DNA of 64,000 bases from Sinosporangium album (GTDB lineage: Bacteria; Actinomycetota; Actinomycetes; Streptosporangiales; Streptosporangiaceae), in assembly GCF_900100605.1 (NCBI RefSeq), contig NZ_FNCN01000001.1, positions 345,828 to 409,827 on the forward strand, read 5' to 3'. The notes below the pieces were generated by a model. The model was not told the origin of the DNA, searched no databases, and saw only the letters and a list, made by a program, of their open reading frames with translations. A program made the translations under genes and the position numbers. Below are positions 16,895 through 24,787 of the stretch, piece by piece; within the stretch, counting starts at the first letter, position 1; each line of letters begins with the position of its first letter.

Positions 16895-17296
16895 TCAGCC
16901 GAAGTAGCCGGGCCCCACGACGTCAGGGTCGGGCCCACCGCGCACCCCGGTGTCGATCGCATCGATCGCCGCGACCTCGTCGGCCGCCAAGGCGAAGTCG
17001 AAGACGTCGAAGTTCTCCGCGATGCGGTGCGGGCGGACGGACTTCGGAATCGCGGACAGACCGTGCTCCAGATGCCAGCGCAGGACGACCTGGGCCGGCG
17101 TCTTGCCGTACCGGGCGGCGATCTCGGTGACGGCGGGGTCGCCGAGCGGGTCGCCGACCAGGTCGCGATTGTCGTTCCAGTATCTGTTCACCCCGCCCAG
17201 CGGCGACCAAGCCTGGGTGACGACGCCGAGCCCGGCGTCGGCCTCGCGCAGCGCGCGCTGCGAAAACAGCAGATCGCCGATCCTTAACCATCTAAC
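16895..17296 (-). pseudogene. Aldo/keto reductase, C-terminal remnant
   Basis: The frame reads GLGVVTQAWSPLGG, AARYGKTPAQVVLRWHLEHG, IPKSVRPHRIAENFDVFDF and ends GPGYFG at a TGA (16895-16897). These are the typical last 130 residues of the NADPH-binding half of the AKR family. The N-terminal half with the catalytic Asp/Tyr/Lys/His is absent: upstream of about 17296 the similarity stops and the CDF gene's 3' flank begins. There is no ribosome-binding site at an internal Met. A 5'-deleted gene is the simplest reading. Confidence 0.75.
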
Positions 17297-17342
17297 GCAG
17301 CGTGCGCAGTGCGGTCTGGGTTAGTGGGCGCAGGTGGGTGGG

Positions 17343-18275
17343 TCAGCGGTGGGTGGTGGCGGGGCTTTTGGAGGGGGCTATGGCGCAGCCGGAGGACGGG
17401 GTGTGGTCGACCTGGAGGGTGATGTGGTCGATGCCGAAGCGGCTGTGGAGGAGGTCGGCCACTTCGCGGCGGACGGCGTGGCAGTCGCCGCCGGGGCGGA
17501 CGGTGACGTGGGCGGAGAGGGCGGGGAAGCCGCTGGTGACGGTCCAGATGTGGAGGTCTTGGACGTCGGTGACCTCGGTGTGGTCGGTGATGGCCTGCTG
17601 GACCTCGGCGGGGTTGGCCCCGTGGGGGGCGGCTTCGAAGAGGATGCGGCCGGCGTCGCGGAGGAGGCTGTAGGCGGCCTTGGCCATGAGGGCGGCGACG
17701 ACGAGGGCCGCGACGGCGTCGGCGCGGCCCCAGCCGGTGATCCAGACGACGGCGCCGGCGATGGCTGTCGCGATGAAGGCGTACATGTCGTTGAGGAGGT
17801 GCTGGAAGGCGCCTTCGACGTTGAGGCTGGTGCGGTCGGCCTTGGCGATGAGCCAGGTGCAGACGGCGTTGACGGCGATGCCGGCGAGGGCGGTGACGAA
17901 GACGAGGGGGCCCATGACGTCCGGCGGGTTGACGAGCCGGTGGATGGCCTCGTAGGTGAAGTAGACGACGAGGACGACGAAGGTCAGGCCGTTGACGGCG
18001 GCTGAGATGATCTCAGCGCGTTTCCATCCGAAGGTGTAGGCGCCGCGGGCCGGGCGGGCGGCCATGCTGATGGCGATGAGCGCGAACACGATGGACGCCG
18101 CGTCGGTCAGCATGTGCCCGGCGTCGGAGATCAGAGCGATCGAGTTGGCGATGATGCCGATCACGACCTCGACGGCCATGAACGTCACCAGGATGGCCAA
18201 GGCGGCCCCGAGGTAGCGCCGGTCGGAGTTGGCGCTGGGTCCGTGCCCGTGGCCATGTCCGTGCCCGTGTCCCAT
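17343..18275 (-). CDS. Cation diffusion facilitator (Zn/Co/Cd-type exporter)
   Basis: 310 residues from ATG 18275, which overlaps the stop of the upstream regulator by one base. A His-rich N-terminus (MGHGHGHGHGHG) leads to six transmembrane helices. The metal sites HMLTDA (HxxxD, helix 2) and HLLNDM (HxxxD, helix 5) indicate a zinc-type CDF. The C-terminal cytosolic domain has VQDLHIWTV and HVTVRPGGDCH. It exports divalent metal in exchange for protons. Coupling to an ArsR/SmtB sensor implies induction by excess metal. Confidence 0.92.
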   Translation of the reverse strand: MGHGHGHGHGHGPSANSDRRYLGAALAILVTFMAVEVVIGIIANSIALISDAGHMLTDAASIVFALIAISMAARPARGAYTFGWKRAEIISAAVNGLTFVVLVVYFTYEAIHRLVNPPDVMGPLVFVTALAGIAVNAVCTWLIAKADRTSLNVEGAFQHLLNDMYAFIATAIAGAVVWITGWGRADAVAALVVAALMAKAAYSLLRDAGRILFEAAPHGANPAEVQQAITDHTEVTDVQDLHIWTVTSGFPALSAHVTVRPGGDCHAVRREVADLLHSRFGIDHITLQVDHTPSSGCAIAPSKSPATTHR

Positions 18276-18646
18276 CAGTCGTTCTCCCTCAAATGCTCGC
18301 GGCTGAGATCGAGAAGCATCCGGACGTGGGCGTCCGCCAGGCGGTAGTAGATCATGCGTCCGCTGCGGCGGCTCGCCACGATGCCTGCCGTACGCAGCAG
18401 GCGCAAAGCGTGTGACACCGCGGTGTCCGACACCGAGACGGCCTCGGTGAGGTCGCAGACGCACATCTCCCCGGCCTCAAGCAGGGCGTAGAGCAGTTGG
18501 GCGCGGGTCGGGTCGCCGAGCAGCCGGAACATCTCCGCCAACCGGGCGGCTTCGGCCGGCGTGACGAGTCGGTCCCGCGCCGCGGCGACCTTGCCCTCGT
18601 CGGGCGCCTTCAGGGCACACGCGTCCAGTCCGGTAACGACTTCCAT
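18275..18646 (-). CDS. ArsR/SmtB-family metal-responsive repressor
   Basis: 123 residues from ATG 18646 with AGGAAG 6 nt upstream; a GTG two codons earlier is less likely. The winged HTH contains RLLGDPTRAQLLYALLEAGEMCVCDL, followed by VSDTAVSHALRLLRTAGIV and a beta-wing SGRMIYYRLAD. The CVC pair in helix 3 and the acidic/His C-terminal helix (DAHVRMLLDLSREHLREND) are candidate metal ligands of the alpha3N/alpha5 types. It precedes the CDF exporter in one transcript. A matching operator lies just upstream. Confidence 0.9.
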   Translation of the reverse strand: MEVVTGLDACALKAPDEGKVAAARDRLVTPAEAARLAEMFRLLGDPTRAQLLYALLEAGEMCVCDLTEAVSVSDTAVSHALRLLRTAGIVASRRSGRMIYYRLADAHVRMLLDLSREHLREND

Positions 18647-18664
18647 AACCACTTCCTGAATACT

Positions 18665-18678
18665 TGAACAATTGCTCA
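18665..18678. promoter_or_regulatory. ArsR/SmtB operator
   Basis: TGAACAATTGCTCA, a 12/14 palindrome of the TGAAC-N4-GTTCA type used by ArsR/SmtB repressors. It sits 19 bp upstream of the regulator start, just past a candidate minus-strand promoter (TTGCAG-N18-TAACAT). Confidence 0.7.
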
Positions 18679-18712
18679 GATGTTACCCACCATACTCCGA
18701 GCACTGCAAGGA

Positions 18713-18731
18713 TGAGGTTAGGTTCACCTAA
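18713..18731. promoter_or_regulatory. Iron-box-like site (DtxR/IdeR/DmdR type)
   Basis: TGAGGTTAGGTTCACCTAA matches the 19-bp DtxR-type consensus TTAGGTTAGGCTAACCTAA at 16 of 19 positions. It lies 67 bp upstream of the arsR-CDF start, above the likely -35. No clear plus-strand gene begins next to it. Confidence 0.55.
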
Positions 18732-18862
18732 GTTACTCATATGAGCCCCGCGACGGGCAAGGTGAGGTACGGCACAGCCCCCTCGCCGAAACCCTCCCCC
18801 GACAGGCATGTGAAACCCTCCCGACCGAGAGTGGATCACCAGCCAGGAGGGCGAGGAAGCAC

Positions 18863-19243
18863 TCAGGGCCGACACACGAAGGCGCGCAGGCTCTCCGCGA
18901 TCTCCTTGAGTTCGGACATCTGGCCTTGGGCCACGGATATCACCAGGTCGTACGCCGAGTCATCGTCAGTGTCGACGGTTCTGCCGTTCCAGCCGAGGAA
19001 CACCACGGTCGTCAACCAGGCAACACGTTTGTTGCCATCAACGAACGGATGGTTGGTCGCCAATGAATGCAATAGAGCCGCGGCCTTGGTCAAGAGGTCG
19101 GGATAGGCCTCATGGCCGAACATTTCCGCGCGCGGGCGATGCAACGCCGAATCGAGCAGGCCGAGATCCCGAAGCTCCGGTGCCGCCCCAACGGCGAGTT
19201 CGGCCAGATCGAGAACCTGCTCCAGAGTGAGGTAGCGGGTCAC
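18863..19243 (-). CDS. Doc-type Fic toxin
   Basis: 126 residues from GTG 19243, which overlaps the antitoxin stop (GTGA). It carries the Fic/Doc motif HPFVDGNKRVAW (about residues 63-74), plus VTRYLTLEQVLDLAE at the N-terminus and LLDSALHRPRAEMFG, which are characteristic of Doc (death-on-curing) proteins. Doc of phage P1 phosphorylates EF-Tu and blocks translation; the related activity is expected but depends on the exact loop residues (here DG where P1 Doc has DA). It is paired with a ribbon-helix-helix antitoxin. Confidence 0.87.
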   Translation of the reverse strand: MTRYLTLEQVLDLAELAVGAAPELRDLGLLDSALHRPRAEMFGHEAYPDLLTKAAALLHSLATNHPFVDGNKRVAWLTTVVFLGWNGRTVDTDDDSAYDLVISVAQGQMSELKEIAESLRAFVCRP

Positions 19244-19443
19244 TCCGCCAACCGATCGAGAACCGGCTTCCACCGCCGAACGGCCTCCACTCCGAGTCGG
19301 TGCACCTCCTCGTCGTCACTTCTGCGAGCGAGGTATTCCTCGATGGCGTGTAGCGCGACCTGCTGCATGCTTCGCCCCTCCTGCTCGGCTCGACGACGAA
19401 GGGCTTCGGTCTGCTCATCGCTCAAACGCAGAGTCATGGCCAT
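19240..19443 (-). CDS. Ribbon-helix-helix antitoxin for the Doc-type toxin
   Basis: 67 residues from ATG 19443. The N-terminus TLRLSDEQTEALRRRAEQEGRSMQQVALHAIEEYL is a ribbon-helix-helix DNA-binding domain; the acidic/Trp-containing C-terminal tail is the likely toxin-binding segment. Its stop overlaps the toxin start. An inverted repeat directly upstream is the likely autoregulatory operator. Confidence 0.87.
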   Translation of the reverse strand: MAMTLRLSDEQTEALRRRAEQEGRSMQQVALHAIEEYLARRSDDEEVHRLGVEAVRRWKPVLDRLAE

Positions 19444-19458
19444 GCCCCCATCGTAGGC

Positions 19459-19479
19459 GTGGTATCACTGGGATACCAC
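19459..19479. promoter_or_regulatory. Toxin-antitoxin operator
   Basis: Perfect 8-bp arms GTGGTATC / GATACCAC with a 5-bp spacer, 16 bp upstream of the antitoxin start. Confidence 0.7.
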
Positions 19480-19520
19480 CCCTCCGATATTACCGTTGGT
19501 CACGTCCTAGTGTCAGACCG

Positions 19521-20687
19521 TTAGCCCAGGCGGGCGAGCCGGGCGGCGGCCTCGTCGATGACGTCGTCGCGTTTGCAGAAGGCGAAGCGGACGAAGTGGC
19601 GGCCGTGGTCGGGGTTGTCGTAGAAGACCTGGGTGGGGATCGCGACGACGCCGGCGAGGGTGGGGAGGGCGCGGGTGAGGTCGAGGCCGTCGCGGAAGCC
19701 GAGGGGGCGGATGTCGGTCTGGACGAAGTAGGTGCCGGACGGGCGGATGACGTCGAAGCCGGCCTGGGTGAGGCCGGTGGCGAGGCGGTCGCGTTTGGCG
19801 GCGAGGGAGTCGCGCAGGTCGGTGACCCAGGGGAGTTCGTGGCGCAGGCCGTACGCGACGGCGAGCTGCCAGGGGGCGCCGGCGGTGAAGGTGAGGAACT
19901 GCTTGACGGTGCGGACGGCGGCGATCAGCGGCGCGGGGGCGCAGATCCAGCCGGTTTTCCAGCCGGTGACGGAGAAGGTCTTGCCCGCGGAGGAGATCAT
20001 CACGGTGCGCTCGCGCATGCCGGGGAGGGTGGCGAGGGGGATGTGCTCGACTCCGTCGAAGGTGAGGTGCTCGTAGACCTCGTCGGTGATGGCGATGAGG
20101 TCGTGCTCGGCGCACAGTTCGGCGATGAGGGCGAGCTCGTCGCGGGTGAAGACGGTGCCGGTGGGGTTGTGCGGGGAGTTGACGACGATGGCGCGGGTGC
20201 GCGGGCCTACGGCGGCGCGGAGTTCGTCGGGGTCGAAGGTGAAGCGGCCTTCGGTCAGGCGCAGCGGCACGGTGCGCCTGACCGCCTGGGCGAGGGTGAC
20301 GACGGCGGCGTAGGAGTCGTAGTAGGGCTCGAAGAGCACGATCTCGTCGCCGGGTTCGGTGAGGGCGAGCACGCTCGCGGCGATGGCCTCGGTGGCGCCG
20401 ACCGTGACGTAGATCTCGTGGTCGGGGTCATAGGCCAGGCCGTAGTGCTTCTCCCGGTGTTCGGCGACGGCCTGGCGCAGCTCGGGGACGCCGTGTCCGG
20501 GCGGGTATTGGTTGGCGCCGGACCTGACCGCCTCGACGGCGGCCTCCAGCATGGCGGGCGGGCCGTCGGTGTCGGGGAAGCCCTGGCCGAGGTTGATCGA
20601 CCCGGTGCGGACGGCGAGGGCGGTCATCTCGGCGAAGACCGTGGTGCCGAACTCCCGCATGCGCGTGATCAAGGGGTCACCGAGCAT
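19521..20687 (-). CDS. PLP-dependent class I/II aminotransferase (DapC / kynurenine aminotransferase-like)
   Basis: 388 residues from ATG 20687 (GGGAGG 6 nt upstream). Fold type I signatures are clear: INLGQGFPDTDGPPAM, VNSPHNPTGTVF, ITDEVYEHL and the PLP lysine in SSAGKTFSVTGWKTGW (about residue 235). The C-terminal RFAFCKRDDVI binds the substrate carboxylate. In actinobacteria this subgroup is usually annotated as N-succinyldiaminopimelate aminotransferase or methionine/kynurenine aminotransferase; the gene is monocistronic here, so context does not decide between them. Confidence 0.85.
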   Translation of the reverse strand: MLGDPLITRMREFGTTVFAEMTALAVRTGSINLGQGFPDTDGPPAMLEAAVEAVRSGANQYPPGHGVPELRQAVAEHREKHYGLAYDPDHEIYVTVGATEAIAASVLALTEPGDEIVLFEPYYDSYAAVVTLAQAVRRTVPLRLTEGRFTFDPDELRAAVGPRTRAIVVNSPHNPTGTVFTRDELALIAELCAEHDLIAITDEVYEHLTFDGVEHIPLATLPGMRERTVMISSAGKTFSVTGWKTGWICAPAPLIAAVRTVKQFLTFTAGAPWQLAVAYGLRHELPWVTDLRDSLAAKRDRLATGLTQAGFDVIRPSGTYFVQTDIRPLGFRDGLDLTRALPTLAGVVAIPTQVFYDNPDHGRHFVRFAFCKRDDVIDEAAARLARLG

Positions 20688-20799
20688 TCCCAACCTCCCG
20701 GACGGTCACGTCGGGAAGCCTACAGGTCCGCTAGCTTCTGATCATGTTCCGATCCTGCCCCATGCGCGCGGACGGCGCCTTCGACCGGGGCCGGCCGCG

Positions 20800-21765
20800 G
20801 TGAGCGGCACCGAGGCGGCGGCCACGGAGGCCGAGGACTCCCGCATCCACGAGCTCGACGCGGTGCGGGGGTTCGCGCTCTGCGGGATCACGCTCGTCAA
20901 CGCGTGGCAGCTGACCGTGGCGAAGACGGCGTTCCCGACCAAGGTGCCGGTGGACACCGTCACGGCGGAGGTGTTCCAGGGCAGGTTCTTCCCGATTTTC
21001 TCCTTCCTCTTCGGCCTGGGGTTCGTCCTGTTCCTCCGTTCGGCCTCCCGCCGTTCGCCCCGTCCGCGGCTGGTGCTGCTGCGGCGCCTTCTGGTGCTGG
21101 CCGCGCTCGGCGGCCTCCACCGCGGGCTCTACCCCAACGAGGTGCTGTTGCCGTACGCCGTGTTCGGCGCGGTGGTCCTGCTGCCCGCGTCCTTCCTGCC
21201 GAGGGCGGCGGTGCTGGTCGGGGCGCTGGTCGCGCTCGGGTGGGCGAGCGTGGCGGGCGGCGGGAGTTGGCTGGTCCCGGGCCTGTTCCTGCTGGGGATG
21301 GCCATGATGGAGTACCGGCCGGGGCGGCGCTGGGCTCCGGCGGCGTTCGCGGTGTCCGCGGCCGTGTCGGTGGCGCTGGTGGCGCTGCGCGGCCCTCTGG
21401 ACGCGGCGCTCGCCGGGTCGCCTTTCGACAGGGCGCTCTATCCTCTGACCGCGCTCGCGGGGGCCGCGGCGTACGGCACGGGCATGCTGATGCTCCTGCG
21501 GCGAAGCCGTACGCTCTGCCGTCTCCTCGCGCCGGTGGGGCGGATGGCCCTCACGAACTACGTGGCCGCCACCCCCGTCTTCCTGGCGGCGATTCCGGTG
21601 CTCTCCTCCGATTCTCAAAGGATTTCGGTTTTTGTGCTGGCAGGAGCGCTGATCGTTTTCTTCGCGGCGTTCAGCCGGTGGTGGCTGACGCGTTTCAGAT
21701 ACGGTCCGCTCGAATGGGTGTGGAGATGTCTGACCTGGTGGCGGCGGATACCCAACAGGCGGTGA
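20800..21765 (+). CDS. DUF418 family membrane protein
   Basis: 321 residues from GTG 20800. It starts with RIHELDAVRGFALCGITLVNAW, typical of DUF418 (YeiB-like) proteins, and ends with LTRFRYGPLEWVWRCLTWW, the conserved DUF418 C-terminus. About eight to nine transmembrane helices are visible, with GRFFPIFSFLFGLGF in the second. The family is distantly related to membrane acyltransferases; the physiological role is unknown. Confidence 0.85.
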   Translation: MSGTEAAATEAEDSRIHELDAVRGFALCGITLVNAWQLTVAKTAFPTKVPVDTVTAEVFQGRFFPIFSFLFGLGFVLFLRSASRRSPRPRLVLLRRLLVLAALGGLHRGLYPNEVLLPYAVFGAVVLLPASFLPRAAVLVGALVALGWASVAGGGSWLVPGLFLLGMAMMEYRPGRRWAPAAFAVSAAVSVALVALRGPLDAALAGSPFDRALYPLTALAGAAAYGTGMLMLLRRSRTLCRLLAPVGRMALTNYVAATPVFLAAIPVLSSDSQRISVFVLAGALIVFFAAFSRWWLTRFRYGPLEWVWRCLTWWRRIPNRR

Positions 21766-21794
21766 ACTCGGTTATCTTGATATAGAGGCTTTGA

Positions 21795-22406
21795 ATGAGT
21801 TCCCGTGTCACGCTGCTCGCCGGAGCCGGTCTCCGTTCGGGAGAGGCGAGCGGCATGTCTCGGCGATCCCTCACCGGAGACGGGGAGCGCATGGCGATTT
21901 CCGTGAGTTCCACGCTGCGTTTTGTCTTCGTATTCCTCACCGGCCTGTCACTTCTCCTCGGTTTCTGGGGAATGCGGGCGCACCTTGGCGGCGAGGCGTC
22001 CTTTCTGGATTTGATCTATTTCACTCTGCAGCTCTTCGTGCTGGATCCCGCTCCGCTCGGCGACAGCAATGCGAGCCTGCCGTGGCAGCTTGAACTGGCG
22101 AGGTTCACCGCGCCCGCCGTCACGGTGTCGACGCTGGTCACGGGTGTCTATCTGCTGATTTCGGCGGAGCTGCTCCGGATGCGGGCTCGGCGTTCGCACG
22201 GGCACGCGGTGGTGTGCGGTTCGGGGCCCATGGCGATCACGCTGACCGAGCGGATGCGGATGCGGACGCAGGGCGACAGGGTCGTGGTGATCAGCCCGAA
22301 TGCGGCGACGTACGCCAACGACAGGGGCCTGCTGCACGTGGCGGGGGACGCCCGCAATCCGGCGGTGCTGCGTGCGGCCGGGGTGCAGCAGGCGCGGGTG
22401 CTGTAG
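21795..22406 (+). CDS. TrkA-N ion-channel-like membrane protein, C-terminally truncated
   Basis: 203 residues from ATG 21795; ATG 21891 (GGGGAG upstream) would remove 32 poorly hydrophobic residues. Two helices (about 45-65 and 100-125) precede the start of a Rossmann fold, GHAVVCGSGPMAITLTERMR. The sequence stops at AGVQQARVL after only half of a TrkA-N (RCK) domain, whereas relatives continue for several hundred residues. The nitrilase gene begins 28 bp later. A 3' deletion has probably removed most of the domain, so function is doubtful. Confidence 0.6.
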   Translation: MSSRVTLLAGAGLRSGEASGMSRRSLTGDGERMAISVSSTLRFVFVFLTGLSLLLGFWGMRAHLGGEASFLDLIYFTLQLFVLDPAPLGDSNASLPWQLELARFTAPAVTVSTLVTGVYLLISAELLRMRARRSHGHAVVCGSGPMAITLTERMRMRTQGDRVVVISPNAATYANDRGLLHVAGDARNPAVLRAAGVQQARVL

Positions 22407-22433
22407 CGCCGGCCGCACGCGTAAGGTGGACCG

Positions 22434-23252
22434 GTGACGAGCATCGCGCTGTGCCAGATCCCGGTCGACCACGATCCCTCCGTCAACCTCGGCCGGGTGC
22501 GCGAGGCGCTGGCGGCTGCAGCCGCCCGGGGCTCCGAGCTGGCGGTGTTCCCCGAGGCCACGCTGACGAGATACGGCAAACGGGTGAGTGAGACGGCGCA
22601 GCCGCTCGACGGGCCGTTCGTGACGGGGATGGCTAAGGCCGCGCGGGAGCTCGGTGTGGCGGTCGTCGCGGGCGTGTTCGAGCCCGGCGGCCCCGGTGGG
22701 GCGGGCGGTGGACGTGTCCACAACACGGCGGTGGTGATCGACGGGGCGGGCGAGCTGGTGGCCGCCTACCGCAAGATCCACCTGTTCGACTCGTTCGGCG
22801 CCCGGGAGTCAGAGTATGTCGCCCCCGGCGCGACGCCCGTGGTGGCCGAGGTGGCGGGGCTGCGGGTCGGGCTGATCACCTGCTACGACGTCCGGTTCCC
22901 CGAGCTGGCGCGGGCCCTGGTGGACCGGGGGGCCGAGGTGTTCGCGGTGATCGCAGCGTGGGGTTCGGGGCCGATGAAGGAGGAGCATTGGGCGACTCTG
23001 GTGCGGGCCCGGGCGATCGAGAACACGATGTGGACGGTGGCGGTCGGCCAGGCGCCCAACCCTTCGGTGAGCGACGCGTTCGGCATCGGGCGCAGCATGC
23101 TGGTCGACCCGCTCGGTGTGGTGAGGGCCGACCTCGGTCCCGCTCCGGCGGTGCACGTGGCGCAGATCGACCGGGAGCTGACCGCGAGCACCCGTCTGAT
23201 CGTTCCGAGCCTGGAACACCGGGTGTTGGGGGTCGACACCACCGTAAAATAG
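22434..23252 (+). CDS. Carbon-nitrogen hydrolase (nitrilase superfamily amidase)
   Basis: 272 residues from GTG 22434. The Glu-Lys-Cys catalytic triad is visible: FPEAT (Glu about 42), YRKIHLFD (Lys about 113) and ITCYDVRFPELAR (Cys about 148). The pattern fits the Nit branch of the nitrilase superfamily (deaminated-glutathione amidase or omega-amidase) that acts on omega-amides of keto acids. The downstream uncharacterised pair starts 5 bp later and could be cotranscribed. Confidence 0.86.
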   Translation: MTSIALCQIPVDHDPSVNLGRVREALAAAAARGSELAVFPEATLTRYGKRVSETAQPLDGPFVTGMAKAARELGVAVVAGVFEPGGPGGAGGGRVHNTAVVIDGAGELVAAYRKIHLFDSFGARESEYVAPGATPVVAEVAGLRVGLITCYDVRFPELARALVDRGAEVFAVIAAWGSGPMKEEHWATLVRARAIENTMWTVAVGQAPNPSVSDAFGIGRSMLVDPLGVVRADLGPAPAVHVAQIDRELTASTRLIVPSLEHRVLGVDTTVK

Positions 23253-23256
23253 GGCT

Positions 23257-23715
23257 GTGAACGAGCCCGGACGCAGACCTCTGATGCAAAAAGCCATACC
23301 CCCGCGTCTGCTCGTCCCCTATCTCTCCGGCAAGCGCACGGTCATCTCCGGCTATGTCTACCGAGTCGAGGACTGCGTGCCTCTCGACTCGCCGCGGCAC
23401 CTGGTCACCGGCCTCGATCTGGGGTTTGAGGGTTCGGAGCTGCATGAGGGGGTGCCTGAGCTCTACCTGCTGCGGTGGCAGGCGCGCGACGTCGACACCT
23501 ACGCCGTGCCGTACGGCCCGCACATGGGCGGCGACTGGAACGACCAGCCGCCGTTCGCCGGAAACGGGTTCACCACGTCGCGTGAGCACGTGGTCCCCCA
23601 GTTCCACACCACACCCATTCCGATTCCCGCCGGAGCCGAGATCGTGCATGTGACCAACGCCGGTGAGAGGGTTTTCGCCGTCTACGACGGGCTGACCTGG
23701 CGGCCCGCCGCATGA
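23257..23715 (+). CDS. Uncharacterised protein, first of a coupled pair
   Basis: 152 residues from GTG 23257; ATG 23284 is an alternative start. The sequence is mixed beta-rich, with GKRTVISGYVYRVEDC and LYLLRWQARDVDTY and no signal peptide or membrane helix. WRPAA ends the protein. Its TGA overlaps the ATG of the next gene (23712). I do not recognise a family. Confidence 0.6.
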   Translation: MNEPGRRPLMQKAIPPRLLVPYLSGKRTVISGYVYRVEDCVPLDSPRHLVTGLDLGFEGSELHEGVPELYLLRWQARDVDTYAVPYGPHMGGDWNDQPPFAGNGFTTSREHVVPQFHTTPIPIPAGAEIVHVTNAGERVFAVYDGLTWRPAA

Positions 23716-24122
23716 GTGAGCACATCGCGCCCGTGGCGTCGGGCTTCGTCGCGCATTTCGAGGGCATGAACCACCCGGCGGCGCTCGGTCCCGGGCCTGC
23801 CGAGGTGGTCTTGTTCAGCGAGGAGGAGCGCAAAGGGTTCGCGGCGTCCTCGGGCTACTGGTCGCGCAAGGTGACCCGGTCGGAGCTGTCGTGGCTCGTG
23901 ATGGTGCGCACGATCGGCGCGTTCGGCGGCGAACCCTGCGTGGTGCTCGACGAAGACGAGGACGGCCTGCACATCGCCTACACCGGGCACAACGGCATCA
24001 AGGCGGAGGCGCTCGGCTACTGGATGGTCGACCACGGGGCCTACGAGGTGGTGGTGCCGCGCGAGGAGGTCGTGTCGATCCGGGTGGAGCGGGTGCCGGT
24101 GCCGACTTCGCCGTTCGCCTGA
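23712..24122 (+). CDS. Uncharacterised protein, second of a coupled pair
   Basis: 136 residues from ATG 23712 (ATGA overlap). HFEGMNHPAALGP, GYWSRKVTRSELSWLVMVRTIG and DEDGLHIAYTGHNGIKAEALGYW suggest a soluble alpha/beta protein. No family is recognised. It is followed by three direct copies of TGAGGTCGCT (24121-24150). Confidence 0.6.
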   Translation: MSEHIAPVASGFVAHFEGMNHPAALGPGPAEVVLFSEEERKGFAASSGYWSRKVTRSELSWLVMVRTIGAFGGEPCVVLDEDEDGLHIAYTGHNGIKAEALGYWMVDHGAYEVVVPREEVVSIRVERVPVPTSPFA

Positions 24123-24256
24123 GGTCGCTTGAGGTCGCTTGAGGTCGCCTGACCGGTCCGCGCTTTCAGAGAACTTTCAGAGAAAGCAACCTCAGAGAAA
24201 TCAACGGATTCGCCGGTCCCTGTCAACGGGACCGGCGTCCGCGTGTCTGTTAGAGC

Positions 24257-24787
24257 GTGACTGATTTCTCCACCGCTCTGCCGACAACCGCGGCATACGA
24301 GTCGGCGGACTTCGCGGAGCTCTTCGCCGCCCATTACCGGGGCATGGTGCGGCTGGCGGGCCTGCTCGGCGCGGACGATCCGGAGGACATCGCGCAGGAG
24401 GCGTTCGCCCGCCTGCACATCCGGCTGTCACGTCTCCGCGACGACGGCGCGGCGCTCGGCTATCTGCGGTCGATCGTCTGCAATCTGACACGCAACCGGC
24501 TGCGCCACCTCGTCACCGTACGGAGGCGCGCACCCGAGCTGCCCGAGCCGCCCGAGCCCGCGCCGAGCGGCGAACAGGCGGCCGTCATCGCGGAAAGCCA
24601 CCGTGAGCTCCTCGACGCCCTCAAACGCCTGTCGCGCAGGCAGCGCGAGGCCCTGGTCCTGCGTTACTGGCTCGACCTGTCGGAAAGCGAGATCGCCGAG
24701 ACGATGGGCGTCACGCCCGGTTCCGTGAAAACGCACACCAGCCGGGGCATGCAGGCCCTCGGCGTGGCCATGAAGGAGCGCTCGTGA
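24257..24787 (+). CDS. ECF RNA polymerase sigma factor
   Basis: 176 residues from GTG 24257. Region 2 contains LFAAHYRGMVRLAGLLGADDPEDIAQEAFARLH, and region 4 contains LSRRQREALVLRYWLDLSESEIAETMGVTPGSVKTHTSRGMQAL. Length and sequence fit the small SigE-like ECF sigma factors of actinomycetes. Its stop overlaps the next start (GTGA, 24784), pairing it with a single-pass membrane protein that may act as its sensor or anti-sigma. Confidence 0.87.
   Translation: MTDFSTALPTTAAYESADFAELFAAHYRGMVRLAGLLGADDPEDIAQEAFARLHIRLSRLRDDGAALGYLRSIVCNLTRNRLRHLVTVRRRAPELPEPPEPAPSGEQAAVIAESHRELLDALKRLSRRQREALVLRYWLDLSESEIAETMGVTPGSVKTHTSRGMQALGVAMKERS

Noticed and set aside
18741..19106. Plus-strand gene driven by the iron box
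   Set aside because: The frame runs antisense through the Doc toxin gene and has no coding character; the box more likely serves the minus strand or is a relic.
21795..22406. Complete potassium channel subunit
   Set aside because: No selectivity-filter motif and only half of the TrkA-N domain.
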